NCBI RefSeq assembly: GCF_000143415.4
Contig: NW_003314317.1
Span: forward strand, 1 to 64,000
Direction of reading: 5' to 3'
Length of the DNA: 64,000 bases
DNA from: Selaginella moellendorffii
Taxonomy: Eukaryota; Streptophyta; Lycopodiopsida; Selaginellales; Selaginellaceae
Shown here: piece after piece, positions 10,602 through 21,683 of the stretch
Layout: each line of letters opens with the position of its first letter
How positions within the stretch are numbered: position 1 is the stretch's first letter
Notes under the pieces: model-generated
Databases searched by the model: none
Seen by the model: only the letters and a program-made list of their open reading frames with translations
What the model was told of the DNA's origin: nothing
Program-made: the position numbers and the translations under genes

Positions 10602-12233
10602 CTATGCTTCTAAAGCTGGTACGTCAAACAGGACGTGCATGGCCATGGCGGAGCTCAAGGTGAGCATCACCAGCATTCTTCCAGCCACGTCTTTGCAGGC
10701 TTCGCTAACCCATGCCCAGAATCTGGCAAGTCGCCCAGGTTTGCGCGTGATGTCGCCGCTCGGGTTCTCTCGTCCGCCATGGTCCTCCACCACCTCCGCC
10801 AAGTTGTAGCTCCTGGCGTCTCTCTCGCGCCTCGTGAGGCCCCGGAGCTGGAGGTTTCCCCGGAGATATGGCGAGAGGACTCCCAGGAACACGTCGAAGA
10901 AGGAATGGATCGCCTCCGACGTTACCGTCCCGGCGACGTCGATCAGGAGGTTCCTGTTGCTGGGAACCGCCAGCGTCCTGGAGATCCCGTCCACCCAGTT
11001 TGGCAGCACGTTGATCCTGGAGCTCCCGTGACTGCTCGTCACGAGTATCATGTTGGCCTGGCCTTCCAGTTCCTCCAAGGAGCTCGGAGCTGTTGTCTTG
11101 TAAGTTTTCCCGGAGGCTGCCAGGGAATCGCTCTCGCTAGCCGCTCCAAGGCCGTCATTGAAACAATCCACTGTCTTGACAAGCTCCTTCACAACCTCTT
11201 TCTTGAGATGCTCTTGGGCGCCGGCTTCTCCTGACCCGGACCTGGGAGGACTGGAGCTCAAAACTTCGTGCGAGGTTCTCACGAAGGTCTCCACTGCGCT
11301 GCTGCAAACTGAGCTAAAGAGATCCTTCACAGCAGCCTGGTGGCTCGGCTTGGTCACCCCAGCCACCACCTCTTCGTAAAAGTTCACGTCCTTGGTCTTC
11401 TCCAGGAAAACCGTCACGGCCGTGCCAACAAAAGCCTCGATGCAAGCCGCGACGAAGGACCTTCCTCGGTTGCTGGAGCACAGGTCGAGCAAAGTATCCG
11501 ACGCTTCAAATGGAATTGGCCGTTCTAATCCCTGTTCCGGAGGACAAACATCTGGAGCCAATCCTCTCGAGTCCCAGTCACTTCCCCTCGATCGGTTGTG
11601 CTGAATCTGTAAGCCTTCCAGCATAGAGAGAATCGTGTTTCTAGCCACTGAGCCGAGAACCGCCGAAGCAAATCCCTTGCCAGGATCGCTGAAGATTTTC
11701 TGGAGTACCCTCTCGGGGAGCCGCTCTTCTTGCTTGAGACTGGAACACTCCATGCTGCTATCGCATTCCTCACCACCATTCTGGAACTTTGCATTTCCAT
11801 CCCTGGACCGGCTACCTTTCTCGTGGCTTTGTCGTTCATTCCTTCTTCTAGAAACAGAGAATTCATCACTACCGGCATCCGCTATGCTTCTAACCAGCCC
11901 CCTTGAAACGCAGGAAGAAAAGGCCGTGAGAGCGTCCTGGAATTCTCTACAATTGGCGATCTTGAGGCCCTGTTTGAGGCTCCGGGGGACCTCGTCGTCG
12001 TCCGAGAGGAGGAAATTTCTAAGATCGCCAGCCACGAGCGAGGTGGAGTCGATTCCCATGGCAAACATCTCGATCATTTGCACAAGACTGTCGATCAGCG
12101 ATGCCACTCTCCTCCTCTTGCGCGTGACGAAGGACGATTTGTATACCTTGTAGGACGCGTAGCCGCCGACCCCGGCGGCGGCAGCGAGAAGGAGGATTCT
12201 CTTGCGGCGCCTGGCGGACAGCGCCATTTCCAT
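10602..12233 (-). CDS. PHLOEM PROTEIN 2-LIKE A10-type membrane protein
   Basis: Intronless 543-aa protein. The N-terminus has basic residues (ARRRKR) followed by a hydrophobic segment (residues about 12-27, ILLLAAAAGVGGYASYKVY), which predicts a single membrane anchor. It is followed by RKRRRVASLIDSLVQMIEMFA, SLVAGDLRNFLLSDDDEVPRSL and later PERVLQKIFSDPGKGFASAV and WVDGISRTLAVPSNRNLLID. These blocks match the plant family annotated as protein PHLOEM PROTEIN 2-LIKE A10, whose biochemical role is not established; despite the name there is no obvious lectin domain. The start at 12233 (MEMAL) has a second ATG two codons on. It is divergent to COQ6 with 108 bp between the start codons. Confidence 0.7.
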   Translation of the reverse strand: MEMALSARRRKRILLLAAAAGVGGYASYKVYKSSFVTRKRRRVASLIDSLVQMIEMFAMGIDSTSLVAGDLRNFLLSDDDEVPRSLKQGLKIANCREFQDALTAFSSCVSRGLVRSIADAGSDEFSVSRRRNERQSHEKGSRSRDGNAKFQNGGEECDSSMECSSLKQEERLPERVLQKIFSDPGKGFASAVLGSVARNTILSMLEGLQIQHNRSRGSDWDSRGLAPDVCPPEQGLERPIPFEASDTLLDLCSSNRGRSFVAACIEAFVGTAVTVFLEKTKDVNFYEEVVAGVTKPSHQAAVKDLFSSVCSSAVETFVRTSHEVLSSSPPRSGSGEAGAQEHLKKEVVKELVKTVDCFNDGLGAASESDSLAASGKTYKTTAPSSLEELEGQANMILVTSSHGSSRINVLPNWVDGISRTLAVPSNRNLLIDVAGTVTSEAIHSFFDVFLGVLSPYLRGNLQLRGLTRRERDARSYNLAEVVEDHGGRENPSGDITRKPGRLARFWAWVSEACKDVAGRMLVMLTLSSAMAMHVLFDVPALEA

Positions 12234-12341
12234 GGCTCCGCGAAACCCTAGCCCTCCGCCCTAGGTGTGGAAAAGAAAAAGTTTTAAAAGGCTCTCAAGG
12301 GGGAAAGGAATATCCTGTTCTAGAGGGAAAAGAGTGGCGCC
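12234..12341. promoter_or_regulatory. Bidirectional promoter between PP2-A10-like and COQ6 genes
   Basis: Only 108 bp separate two divergent ATGs. The spacer contains an AAACCCTAG telo-box-like element (12243-12251) and a CCCTAGG half-site, motifs common in promoters of broadly expressed plant genes. Shared control is inferred from spacing alone. Confidence 0.5.
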
Positions 12342-14315
12342 ATGTTGAGAAGAGGCGCTGCTAGGTTTCGATCGGGAGCGCCGGCGATCGCTGCCCGAGC
12401 GCTCCTTTCTCAGCGATTCAGCGGCGCTTCCTTCTGTAGCTCCAGTGCTGCGATCGATCAAGGGGTAAGAAGAGATTTTGGTGTCTAGGTCGTGAATCGC
12501 CTTGATTTCTCTGTTTCTTTGTCAGACTGGAAGCTCCCAATCAAGCAGCGAGCCCTATGATGTGGTGATCGTCGGCGGGGGAATGGTCGGAGCGGCTGTG
12601 GCTTGTGGCCTAGGTGAGGTTTTTTTTCTCCACTCCTGGATTTACTTTGCGTGGAAATTTCTTTCAGTGAGCTCTCCACTGACGAGATCACTTAAGATCG
12701 CTGTGATCGATGGAAGTCCTATATCGTTTGATAAGGTGAAGAAGAGCGATATCCCAGACCCTCGCGTCAGCTCCATCACTCCCGCGACTGTCTCTTTTTG
12801 CAAAGGTTAGATTTTTTCCTTCGCTACATGTCTTGGAATAACTTTGCTTTTTAGATATCGGTACATGGGATGATTTGAAGTCGAAGGTGGCTCCATTCGA
12901 CTCAATGCAGGTATTTCTCTTTGTCCTGCCTTTGAATTTTCGTTTGGTTTTGTGTTGAATTCGTTGCTTTCTCAGGTCTGGGATTATGCTGGCCTGGGTT
13001 ATACACGCTACAACGCAGCTGACGTTGATGAGCCTGTTCTCGGGTATGCCATTTTCTTTTCGTTGTCGTTTGAAGTGAAACTTTAACCCTTCGGTATTCA
13101 TGCGCAACAGATATGTTGTGGAAAATGGCATTCTCGTTTCCTCTCTTCGTGCGCGATTACAGGTTTCTTTAACGTAAAGCTCCATCACTTATGGACAGTG
13201 TTTCTTTTTCTTTTGTTTTCATCAGGGTTCAGACGTTGATCTGTTATGTCCAACGCAAGTTGATTCTGTGATCTTTCCACATCGAGTAGGCGGTTTGCCG
13301 GAAGAAGAGGGATCCAACTGGGCTCATGTAAATCTCAAAGATGGCCGTTCGATCGCAACGCGGCTTGTGGTAAGTACTTTGGTTCAGGAAAAAGAAAGAC
13401 ACGATCTCGACTTTTTCTTTTCAGGTTGGAGCTGATGGTGGGAAGTCCAAGGTTCGGAAAATGGCTGGCATCAGTACGACTGGGTGGGATTACATGCAAG
13501 AGGGCCTGATTTGTACAGTTCGAGTTGATGAGCACCATTCCACGGCATGGCAACGATTTCTACCGACGGGTCCGCTGGCCTTACTTCCAATGAACGACGA
13601 TTTCAGCAACATAGTTTGGTCTACAACTCCCGAGAAAGCAAAGGAGCTGAAGAGCCTACCCAGCGAAGACTTCGTGAACGCTGTCAACAATGCTCTGACC
13701 AAGGACTTCTCTCCACCACCCAAGTCGGGATTCGCAGAGGTTTTGACGAACAGGTTCCTGTCGCCGTATTTTGGAAACTTAGCGCCGTCAGCCACAGAAG
13801 AGTTCCAGTTCCCGGTGAAGGTGAAATCAGTGGAGACGGACAGGCTTTCGTTCCCGCTCTCGCTCTCTCACGCTCGAAGCTACGCTGCTCCCCGCGTGGT
13901 TCTCGTCGGTGATGCGGCACACACCGTCCATCCTCTTGCTGGACAGGGCGTCAACCTTGGATTTGGAGACGCTGCTGCTCTTATCAAAGTCTTGGAAAAG
14001 GGAGTGAGATGTGGTCTTGACGTGGGAGAGGTAAGCGCACCTCTTTAAAAGCTCTTGCCTGTTTTACAACTCACCCTTTTGTTCCAGATCTCGCTTCTCA
14101 ACGAGTACGAGAACACTCGCAAGTTTGCCAATCTTCCCATGATGGCCGTGCTCGACGGCTTCCAGCGGATTTTCTCCACCGACTCGGGCCCCGTGAACGC
14201 TCTTCGAGCTGCGGGATTTAACTTGGTGCAATCCTTTGGTCCCTTGAAGAAGCTCGTCATCTCGTCGGCTATGAGCAACGGCTTTAGTGGGCTTCCCGGG
14301 CTTCTTCGCATCTAG
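12342..14315 (+). CDS. COQ6: Ubiquinone biosynthesis monooxygenase COQ6
   Basis: Multi-exon FAD-dependent hydroxylase of the mitochondrial coenzyme Q pathway; in yeast Coq6 performs the C5 ring hydroxylation. The start MLRRGAARFRSGAPAIAARA is Arg/Ala/Ser-rich and acid-free, a good mitochondrial presequence. FAD binding is seen in YDVVIVGGGMVGAAVACGL (GxGxxG), the VGADGGKSKVRKMAGI motif after the 13424 junction, and LVGDAAHTVHPLAGQGVNLG (GD motif) near 13900. The last exon begins ISLLNEYENTRKFANLPMM and ends GLPGLLRI. Seven or eight introns are short (about 50-65 bp). No break was seen. The next gene starts 112 bp after its stop on the same strand. Confidence 0.9.
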
Positions 14316-14426
14316 TAAACTTCTCAATCCCAAGGACGCTCCTTTTTTTTCGTATTTGGCGGCATATTCACTGAATCTCCTTTCTCTTTTTTCTTTTTTC
14401 TGATCTTCGCTAGGTCTCGTAAGCTG

Positions 14427-15797
14427 ATGGCTCTATTCGATGGGAGGGCGACTGCGGTGGAGGTGATGGATGGGATCCGCCTGGATTCCAAGGTCGCCAT
14501 CGTCACAGGTAGATCCTTTTGATCGTTTTTTTCCGCTGCTACTCGAAGCTCTACAATTTTTCTAGGTGCCAATGGAGGTATTGGATTTGAGACCGTGAGA
14601 GCTCTCGCGATCAAAGGCGCCCATGTCATTCTCGCTTGCCGGAATCTAAAGTCCGCGGAGGCTGCAAAAGCTTCCATTTTGAGAGAGGAGCCGGACGTCC
14701 AGCTCACTGTTCTTCGCCTGGATCTCAGCTCTCTTGCCTCGGTTCGTGAGTTTGTGGAGGAGTTTAAGTCTCTCAAGCTTCCTTTGCATATCCTCATGTA
14801 AGTTTCTTCTCACCTTTTTGTTTTCATAGCTTTTCTATCAGCCCATCTCGTGACGCTGTGGATGATTTCATGAAGCAACAATGCAGGTCTAGCGTCCAGC
14901 GAGTTCATGCTCACGGTGGATAACTTGGAAGTCACATTTGCGACAAACCATGTTGGTAAGCTCAAGGTCCACCCTTTCGCGATTTTGCGATGGTGATTTT
15001 TTTGGTTTCCAGGACACTTTCTTCTCACGAACTTGCTCCTCGACTTGATGATCAGTACTGCCTTGGAGAGCAACAGTGAGGGGCGGATCGTGATAGTCGC
15101 GTCGAGACAACACGAGAGTGCCAGAGGCATCAATTTTGACAGCCTTCACAAGAAAAGCTGGCTGCAGTCCTTGCCGCTCGTAAAGAGGCAATCCAGTCAT
15201 GTAAGATTCTTTTGGCAGCAAATTCTAACACTTTGCGTCTGGCAGCTACCACGGGTTGTGCTCGGTGTACGCTCAATCCAAGCTCGCCAACGTTTTACAC
15301 GCGAAGGAGCTCGCACGTCTTCTCAAGGTTTTTTCTACACTAGTCACTTCCTCGTTTCTGGCATAACTCTACGGTGGTGTAGGAACGGGGAGCGAATGTA
15401 ACAGTGAACTCTTTGCATCCCGGAGTGATTCACACAAACATTGTTCGCAACTTCTTCAAGCCCGCCGAGTGTAAGATCCAGGAGTTTGTTTCGATCTTTT
15501 TCTAACTTTCTTTCTTCGTACAGATATGTATAACGCGTTCCCTCGAATGTTTAAAACCATGGAACAGGTACTTCGATCGATTCATTTTTTTCTTTCGGGA
15601 CCATTCTTTGATGTTCTTCTTTTGTGATTTCCCAGGGAGCAGCGACTACTTGTTATGTGGCGGCTCATCCAGATTTAAATGGCGTCTCCGGGAAATACTT
15701 CGTGGATTGCAAAGAAGCTCCTTGTAGCCAATATGCCAACGATCCAGAGCTCGCGGAACATCTCTGGAAGTACAGCGAGGAACTCGTGAGATCCTAG
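14427..15797 (+). CDS. Short-chain dehydrogenase/reductase (retinol dehydrogenase/TIC32-like)
   Basis: Classical SDR with short introns. The Rossmann glycine motif [15 protein letters not shown] is split by an intron after VAIVT. It is followed by [12 protein letters not shown], a [12 protein letters not shown] block, NNAG (assembled across the intron at about 14798-14882, AT|C AAC AAT GCA GGT), [28 protein letters not shown] with the catalytic Ser region, and the catalytic YAQSK motif near 15260. The C-terminus reads [20 protein letters not shown], then [12 protein letters not shown] and ends SEELVRS. Family members include TIC32-like and WW-domain-oxidoreductase-like NADP-dependent enzymes. 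The substrate cannot be told from sequence. There is no obvious transit peptide in [13 protein letters not shown]. Confidence 0.85.
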
Positions 15798-15876
15798 CCG
15801 TCGCGCACGAGCATGCGTGTCACCATCTTGAGATGCCATCTGGCAAGCTCATCCACCGCGTCAGCCCTAACTGCTA

Positions 15877-15900
15877 CCACGTGGCCCCGAGCTCCACGTG
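15877..15900. promoter_or_regulatory. Paired G-box elements upstream of the MYB gene
   Basis: Two CACGTG hexamers lie at 15878-15883 and 15895-15900, about 250-275 bp upstream of the MYB start codon and just after the dehydrogenase stop. G-boxes bind bZIP and bHLH/PIF factors in light and ABA responses. The spacer 15798-16151 otherwise holds no gene; GATCGATCGATCGAT repeats near 16100 precede the start. Confidence 0.45.
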
Positions 15901-16151
15901 CTATTTTTTGGATAAGGGCGCCAGGATAAAGTAAGGGGGATATTCCCAGCGCTCTATTTTAACTGTGCTAGGTCGAAAAGGAAAATTCTTGTTCCAGGCA
16001 GGGAATCTGGGCTGTGTAGGAGATTCTTTCCCGTAAATTATTGATTCTAGGGTTCTAGGGCGTAGCGAGCGACCGAGCGAGCGATCGAGGTACCGGAGGC
16101 GCGATCGATCGATCGATCGGTTCTTTGAGAGCGATTTAGGTCAGCACCGGA

Positions 16152-16820
16152 ATGCCAGAGGAGCTGGGGATCTCGCCGCCGGCGTGGAGCGCAGCTGAGA
16201 TCAAGCTGTTTGAGTCGGCGCTATCGGTCTCCGCTCACAAATTTGGATCGGGGGAGCCGAATTGGGAGAAATTCCATCTACCGGGCAAGCAGGGGTGGGA
16301 GCTCAAGCAGCAGTATGATATGCTCGTCAAGGACGTGGCGGCGATCGAGGCCGGCCTTGTGGCGCCTCCGAATTACATCGAAGCTCCTCCGCAGGGCTCC
16401 CCGGATCGCAGCGGCAGCCCCGGCAGGAAAATCCCTGCTTCCATCGTACACAGGACGAGCGATCACCCCCCGCAAGAGCGAAGGAAAGGAATCCCGTGGA
16501 GCGAGGACGAGCACAAGTAAGTCGATTGGAGCTGCGGTTTCCGATCGATCGATCGATCATCGTGCTTACATTTTTCCACTTGTGTGATCTATAGGCTGTT
16601 CTTGATCGGCCTGGAGAAGTATGGCAAGGGAGACTGGCGAAGTATCTCCAGGAAAGTAGTGATCACAAGAACACCTACGCAGGTGGCGAGCCACGCGCAA
16701 AAGTATTTCAATCGCCTAGCGTCCAAGAACAAGGACAAGAGGAGGAACAGCATTCACGACATTACGTCCGTGTCGCCTCCGCCGTTGATTTCGCCCCACC
16801 ACCGTCCGATGCACCACTGA
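16152..16820 (+). CDS. DIVARICATA-like MYB transcription factor (SHAQKYF type)
   Basis: Two exons (16152-16516 and 16595-16820) give 196 aa. The N-terminal SANT/RAD-like repeat begins [16 protein letters not shown] and includes [19 protein letters not shown]. The second MYB repeat is [23 protein letters not shown]...RSIS and ends with the diagnostic SHAQKYF motif, here [11 protein letters not shown]. This two-domain order is that of DIVARICATA/MYBS-type plant regulators, which bind the I-box-related GATAA motif. The protein is shorter than most family members: the tail after SHAQKYF is only about 40 residues, basic then His/Pro-rich. The intron falls inside the Lys codon of the second repeat. 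Confidence 0.9.
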
Positions 16821-17031
16821 TTTTTTTTGTTTTTTTCTGGTTTTGCCCTTATTTTGTCCTGTAGACCTTGCGTCTATACTGTACATTGTATGAAGGAATT
16901 TTTGGAGCTTTCTCAAAACTGTTATTCGCTTTTGTTCTTCTTTTGGCTGTTTAAATTTATTTTTTAATATATATATGTGTATATATATAAATATATGTAT
17001 ATATATAAACTTTGCATTATTGTTTATAGCT

Positions 17032-18071
17032 TTAGTAACCTTTAATGAGTGATACAAGCACAACACGGGGCGGTTCACCGGGCAACCTGCAATGCATCAC
17101 TGACAAGTTGTCAACGATCACAACGTCACCTTTTTGCCAGTCCAACACGACTTGTTCCTCTTGCAGCACCGTAGCTATCTTGTCAAGTTCTTCCACCGGG
17201 ATGGGTGATCCGTCTCCAAACGCAACTCCGCGAGTGACAGGGTCGTCTTGGACAAGGCAAATGCTGTTGAACCAAGCCATGGAGCCTTTGACCGGGTGCT
17301 TGACTGTCGCAGAGAAAGGCCCTCGATAAGCAACCGGCTCGTCATGATCGGATCCATCGGCTTTCCATTCCAGTCGAGCTCCAATCGCTTCAGCTCTATC
17401 AAAGGAATCGGAAAGTTACACACTAGCTCCCTCTCGGTATACCTCTTTTGCGCAATGGCTTTGTCCGTGGTCTGGAACGCTTCCTCCCACTTTTTTGGAA
17501 GTCCGGTGCGGTAGCAAATTCGCTTCTCCTGCAAGAGATTGAAGATCTCGGGCATCTCTTTTGCGAGCCTCTGGTACACGAGCTCGCCGTTGACGAGAGC
17601 TGTTCCTCCCCCTCTCGGCGATGGCTGCTCGCAAAAGAACATGATCACGTCCGGATAGACAGTGAGCTGTTCATGGAGAAACTCGAGCAAAATCAAGGAG
17701 TCGGATCTTTGAGAAGGCAAATAACTTACATAGGCCATCTCGTTGTGGAAGGAGATTCGCTTGTCCACGGGGTCTTCGTTGGCCGTGAACACGGGACCAA
17801 GGATGTGCTTCCTTGCACCCCCGCCGTGCTTGTAGTCCATGCTGGTGTAGCCCAGCGCCTCCACGACGCTCGCAAAATCCTGGGCATTTGCCAGCTTCCA
17901 TCCCCGGAGGAGAAGTGCGCCGTGCTCCACCACTTTTCCCCGGATCGAAGCCCTCTTTTCGCGAATCAGATGCAAGAGGCTGTGCAGGGAATCGTCGCTG
18001 CCATTGTCTGGGACGAGAAGCGCTGGGAATTCATCCATTAGAGAGCCCTTGAGGAGTGGATCAAATTTCAT
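17032..18071 (-). CDS. TauD/clavaminate synthase-like Fe(II)/2-oxoglutarate oxygenase
   Basis: Three exons (18071-17730, 17666-17443, 17395-17032) give 309 aa. The reading frame only closes if the 47-bp intron at 17396-17442 is removed, which joins AIAQKR to AEAIGARLEWKADGSDHDE. The Fe ligands are the HxE in FHNEMAY (His109, Glu111) and the distal His in SVMHCRLPGEPPR, where the Arg is the usual 2OG anchor. YPDVIMFFCEQPSPRGGGTA and GSMAWFNSICLVQ are typical of the plant clavaminate-synthase-like family. Substrate is unknown in plants. The open frame extends upstream to a GTG at 18116; the first ATG in frame is at 18071 (MKFDPLLKGSLMDEFPALL), which I chose. Confidence 0.85.
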
Positions 18072-18354
18072 TTGACCTTTATAGTCTACAGTTGACTTAA
18101 GATTGACTTGGACCACAAGTTACACAAACTTTTTTGGGGCTCAAAACGTGCAATTTTTCACAAAGAAAAGTTGAAGAGTACTCCACATTTTGCGAAGCTT
18201 TTTTTTTTTGGGCCCAAAACATGTGATCTACGTGAAATGTCAAGGAGGTACCCCACATTTAACGCGCCACTTTTTAGGGAAGATCTCATAAAAGACAAAA
18301 GAAACAAAGAAGTATTGAACAGTGAGTTTTAATAAAGCACACCTCCTTTCTCTT

Positions 18355-21174
18355 TCACCTTTGACGCGAGCATATATAGTTTGACATCAACACATAGCTT
18401 CCAGAGCTTGTGTCCACCACTCCCAGTCCCTCCAATCTTTGCAGCGTTTGGAAACAAGTTTTTCCAATAGCATCGTTCTTCCATTTGCAGCACGCATCCA
18501 GCAAACAAATCCACAAAGGTACAACGTTTTCTCTGTCCCCGAGCTCCAGCACCATAGCCAGTGCCTCCTCCAACTTATTCGCCTGCCCAAGCAAATCCAC
18601 CATCACTCCATAGTGTTTGATACTTGGTTTCAATCCATACAGCGTCACCATCCTCTCAAAGTAGCTCTTTCCTTCCGTGACGAGACCAGCGTGATTGCAA
18701 GCGGAGAGAACACTCAAGAAAGTTATCTCGTTTGGTTCCAGCAGCTCCTGTTCTTCCAAACTCTTTAGTAAATTAAATGCACTGGCGGCATCTCCCTGGC
18801 GACTGTATCCATCCAGCATCGAGTTCCAAGTGATCAAGTCCTTCTCCTCGTCCCCAACAAGGGAAAATCTTTCTTCTGCCTCAGCAATGCTTCCACATTT
18901 GCCGTAGAAATCGATGATTGAGTTCACCACCATCAAGTTCTTGTGAAGTCCAGCGTTTCGGACCTCGGCCTCGATCTTCCTACCAGTTTCAAGAGCTCCA
19001 TAGTTTCCACAGGCCTTGAGAACTGCCGTGAAAGTTGTGGCATCAGATGATACTCCGGAAGCTCGCATTCTCGAGTAGAGATCGAGAGCTTTCTCGGCAT
19101 CACCACCCTCCGCATAGCCTCGGATGATCGAAGTCCATGCCACCACATTTGGATTGGAAATCTTTTCAAAAACTTGGCAAGCGTTCGCCAGGCTTCCACA
19201 CTTGACGTAAGTATCCACTAAGCTACTCGCTACAAAAACATGTTCTTCCAATCCATATCGTCTCGCATCCAAATGAAACTCTCCAGCTTTCTCCAAACAC
19301 ATATTTTTATCCACGAGAGATTGGTTTGCGTACAAGGCAGCACAGGCCTTTAGAGCAGCCAAGATAGTCACTGGATTTGGAGGAATTCCTTCTTCGTCGC
19401 GCATTCTATAGTAGAGCTTCAGAGCCATTTCTTCTTGTCCACACTCGGCATAACCCGTGATCATACAGTTCCAGGACACTAGATCTCGCTGTCTCATATT
19501 TTCAAACACTTTGCGAGAGTCTTCCATATCCCCAAACTTTGCGTATGTTTCTACAAGCCGGCTAGCGACAAAAACATTGCATTCCAGTCCATCCTTCCAA
19601 GCTTCACGATGGATTTCTCTCACTTTTGATTGTAGCTTGTCAGTTTCCAACTTATGGCATTCTTTGAGCTTGGAACTTAGCTCGTGATCTTTCTCATGTT
19701 CTTTGCTTAAACTCTCAGCTAGACTCACACAAGCCTTGAGCACGGCAAGGTAAGTGATAGCATCTGGTTTCCATCCCTCGTTTCTCATCATCTCAAAGAT
19801 CTTCAATCCCATTTTGCCCTCTTTACATTCACCATAGCCTGCTATAAGACAATTCCAAGAGACTGTGTCTTTGTCTACCATACAATCAAAAACTTGCTGG
19901 GCGCCCAGCATGTCCCCACACTTGGCATAAAAATCCAGCACACAATTCCCCATAACAATGTTAGATTCAATCCCATTCCTCACAACTCTTGCTAGAACAA
20001 CTTGTTTGCCATGTTGAACCTTTGCCACCTCATTATTAGCTTCTGCCAGTGCATGCAATACTGCTGAAAATGTGATTGTGTCAGCTTGAATCCCCTTGTC
20101 AAGCATTCGAGAGAAAAACTCAATCGTTCTACCTGTGTCACCTTTCTGGGCATACCCTGATATCATCCCTGTCCAAGACACCAAGTCCGGAGTCATTATT
20201 TTCTCAAACACACCATTAGCTTCTTCCATGCTTCCACACCTTGCATACATTTCCACCAGCGAGCTCGCTACAAAGGGATGATTTCCATGGCCATGTTTGA
20301 GAGCTTGAGAGTGGATCGATCGCCCCTTTCTCAAAACATCTCTAATCTTCTCTTGTTGATTTTCCATTTGATCTTTCCTTGTTACTAGAACATTCACACA
20401 AGCTTTGAGAGCAGCAACAAATGTAACATTGTTTGGATAGCATTCACTCGATTGCATCTCGTCAAAGAGATCCAAAGCAAGTTCACCATGGCCAAGCTCT
20501 GCGTACCCCTGGATCATTGCTGTCCATGAAACAACCGTGCGCTGCGTGATCCTGTCAAAAACTCGTCGAGCATCGCTCAAGCTCCCACATTTTGCATACA
20601 TATCCACCAAAGAGTTTGCCACGAAAATGTGTGTATCATCACCACTGGCTGCTGCTTGGGCATGTAGATCTCGCCCTCGTTTCAAGCTCTGTGCTTTCAC
20701 AAGCTGCGCACCAACAAGAGTTTTCTTCTCCTTGTCTGCAAGAGCAATGCAAGCACGTAGGGCAGCAAGATACGTCACGAAATTTGCTGGAATTCTGGCT
20801 TCTTCCCTCAGCTGCGAGAAGAGCTCTAAGCCAAGCTCGCCATTTTGATTCTCGGCACAAGCTTTGATGATACAATTCCAAAGGACGATTGATCTACGCT
20901 CTCGGACACTCTGGAAAACTCTGGTGGCTTCAACCAAGTTTCCACACTTGGAGTACATGTCTATTAACGTGCTTGCAACACGAACATCAAGGCTTCTCTC
21001 ACCGAACCTGGCTTCTATGCTGTGGATTTTCTTGCCGGATTCTATGTCTTGTGAAATGCTGCAAGCTTTCAATGCGGCCACCACCACTGCAACACTGGGC
21101 CGATCTCCTGTTTCCACAATCCTAATATAAGTTCTGAGTGCAGGTGGAGCACCCCTTGATGGTGGGTTTTGCAT
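18355..21174 (-). CDS. Intronless pentatricopeptide repeat (PPR) protein, PLS-like
   Basis: A single 939-aa open frame. Helical PPR units recur throughout, e.g. VASTLIDMYSKCGNLVEATR, VFDRITQRTVVSWTAMIQGY, FVASSLVEMYARCGSMEEAN and VNSIIDFYGKCGSIAEAEE. The repeats alternate in the PLS style and are separated in several places by charged 20-35-residue linkers (for instance before LKRGRDLHAQAAASGDD), which is unusual. The C-terminus (NEITFLSVLSACNHAGLVTE, KHYGVMVDLLGQANKLEEAL, then SGSYVLMSNYICSRQR) resembles an E-type extension, but no DYW deaminase follows. PPR proteins bind organelle RNA; E-type members take part in C-to-U editing. No strong transit peptide is evident. The target is unknown. 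Confidence 0.92.
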   Translation of the reverse strand: MQNPPSRGAPPALRTYIRIVETGDRPSVAVVVAALKACSISQDIESGKKIHSIEARFGERSLDVRVASTLIDMYSKCGNLVEATRVFQSVRERRSIVLWNCIIKACAENQNGELGLELFSQLREEARIPANFVTYLAALRACIALADKEKKTLVGAQLVKAQSLKRGRDLHAQAAASGDDTHIFVANSLVDMYAKCGSLSDARRVFDRITQRTVVSWTAMIQGYAELGHGELALDLFDEMQSSECYPNNVTFVAALKACVNVLVTRKDQMENQQEKIRDVLRKGRSIHSQALKHGHGNHPFVASSLVEMYARCGSMEEANGVFEKIMTPDLVSWTGMISGYAQKGDTGRTIEFFSRMLDKGIQADTITFSAVLHALAEANNEVAKVQHGKQVVLARVVRNGIESNIVMGNCVLDFYAKCGDMLGAQQVFDCMVDKDTVSWNCLIAGYGECKEGKMGLKIFEMMRNEGWKPDAITYLAVLKACVSLAESLSKEHEKDHELSSKLKECHKLETDKLQSKVREIHREAWKDGLECNVFVASRLVETYAKFGDMEDSRKVFENMRQRDLVSWNCMITGYAECGQEEMALKLYYRMRDEEGIPPNPVTILAALKACAALYANQSLVDKNMCLEKAGEFHLDARRYGLEEHVFVASSLVDTYVKCGSLANACQVFEKISNPNVVAWTSIIRGYAEGGDAEKALDLYSRMRASGVSSDATTFTAVLKACGNYGALETGRKIEAEVRNAGLHKNLMVVNSIIDFYGKCGSIAEAEERFSLVGDEEKDLITWNSMLDGYSRQGDAASAFNLLKSLEEQELLEPNEITFLSVLSACNHAGLVTEGKSYFERMVTLYGLKPSIKHYGVMVDLLGQANKLEEALAMVLELGDRENVVPLWICLLDACCKWKNDAIGKTCFQTLQRLEGLGVVDTSSGSYVLMSNYICSRQR

Positions 21175-21683
21175 TTGGACTGCTGGATTAATGTGTGAAA
21201 TACTACTCTACTCGTTCAACAGGTGACTATTGAGGGTATGTGCTGAAAGCATAGCGATCCAAGATGCCGTGCCTTGCTCCAGCTTGCAATGAATACATTT
21301 AAGTCACCTTTTCCACTATCTCATTTTGCAGGATGCTGTAACAAGTGTTTTTCATGAGACAATTTTTTTTCTGGAGCATCATTTGTCCAACTTCCTTTCC
21401 TTCAACATAATACCCTTTCTGGGCATTTGCAGAATCATTCCGAATCGAACCTCTCAAATTGTCCTTCTCCCTTCACCTTTGCAATGGCATTACAAACCCT
21501 GTGCATATTCTTATGGCAGCCTGAGTTGATCAATACAGGTAATACTGTTCCCTGCTCGGGCACAGTACCTATAATAAGAATAACAGTATCTGAATGCAAA
21601 CCCATGATTTTTGCGTCGTATGTGCGCAACGTTCAAGTCCCAAATTTGCTGAAGAGCATCAAAAGAGTAAATTTGATGTAACA
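21175..21683. other. Intergenic region, nothing recognised
   Basis: Contains the 5' flank of the PPR gene and short unremarkable open frames on both strands with no family similarity. No repeat or RNA gene was seen. Confidence 0.5.

Noticed and set aside
18072-18116. Upstream extension of the TauD-like gene
   Set aside because: The extended frame starts with GTG; the first ATG is at 18071.
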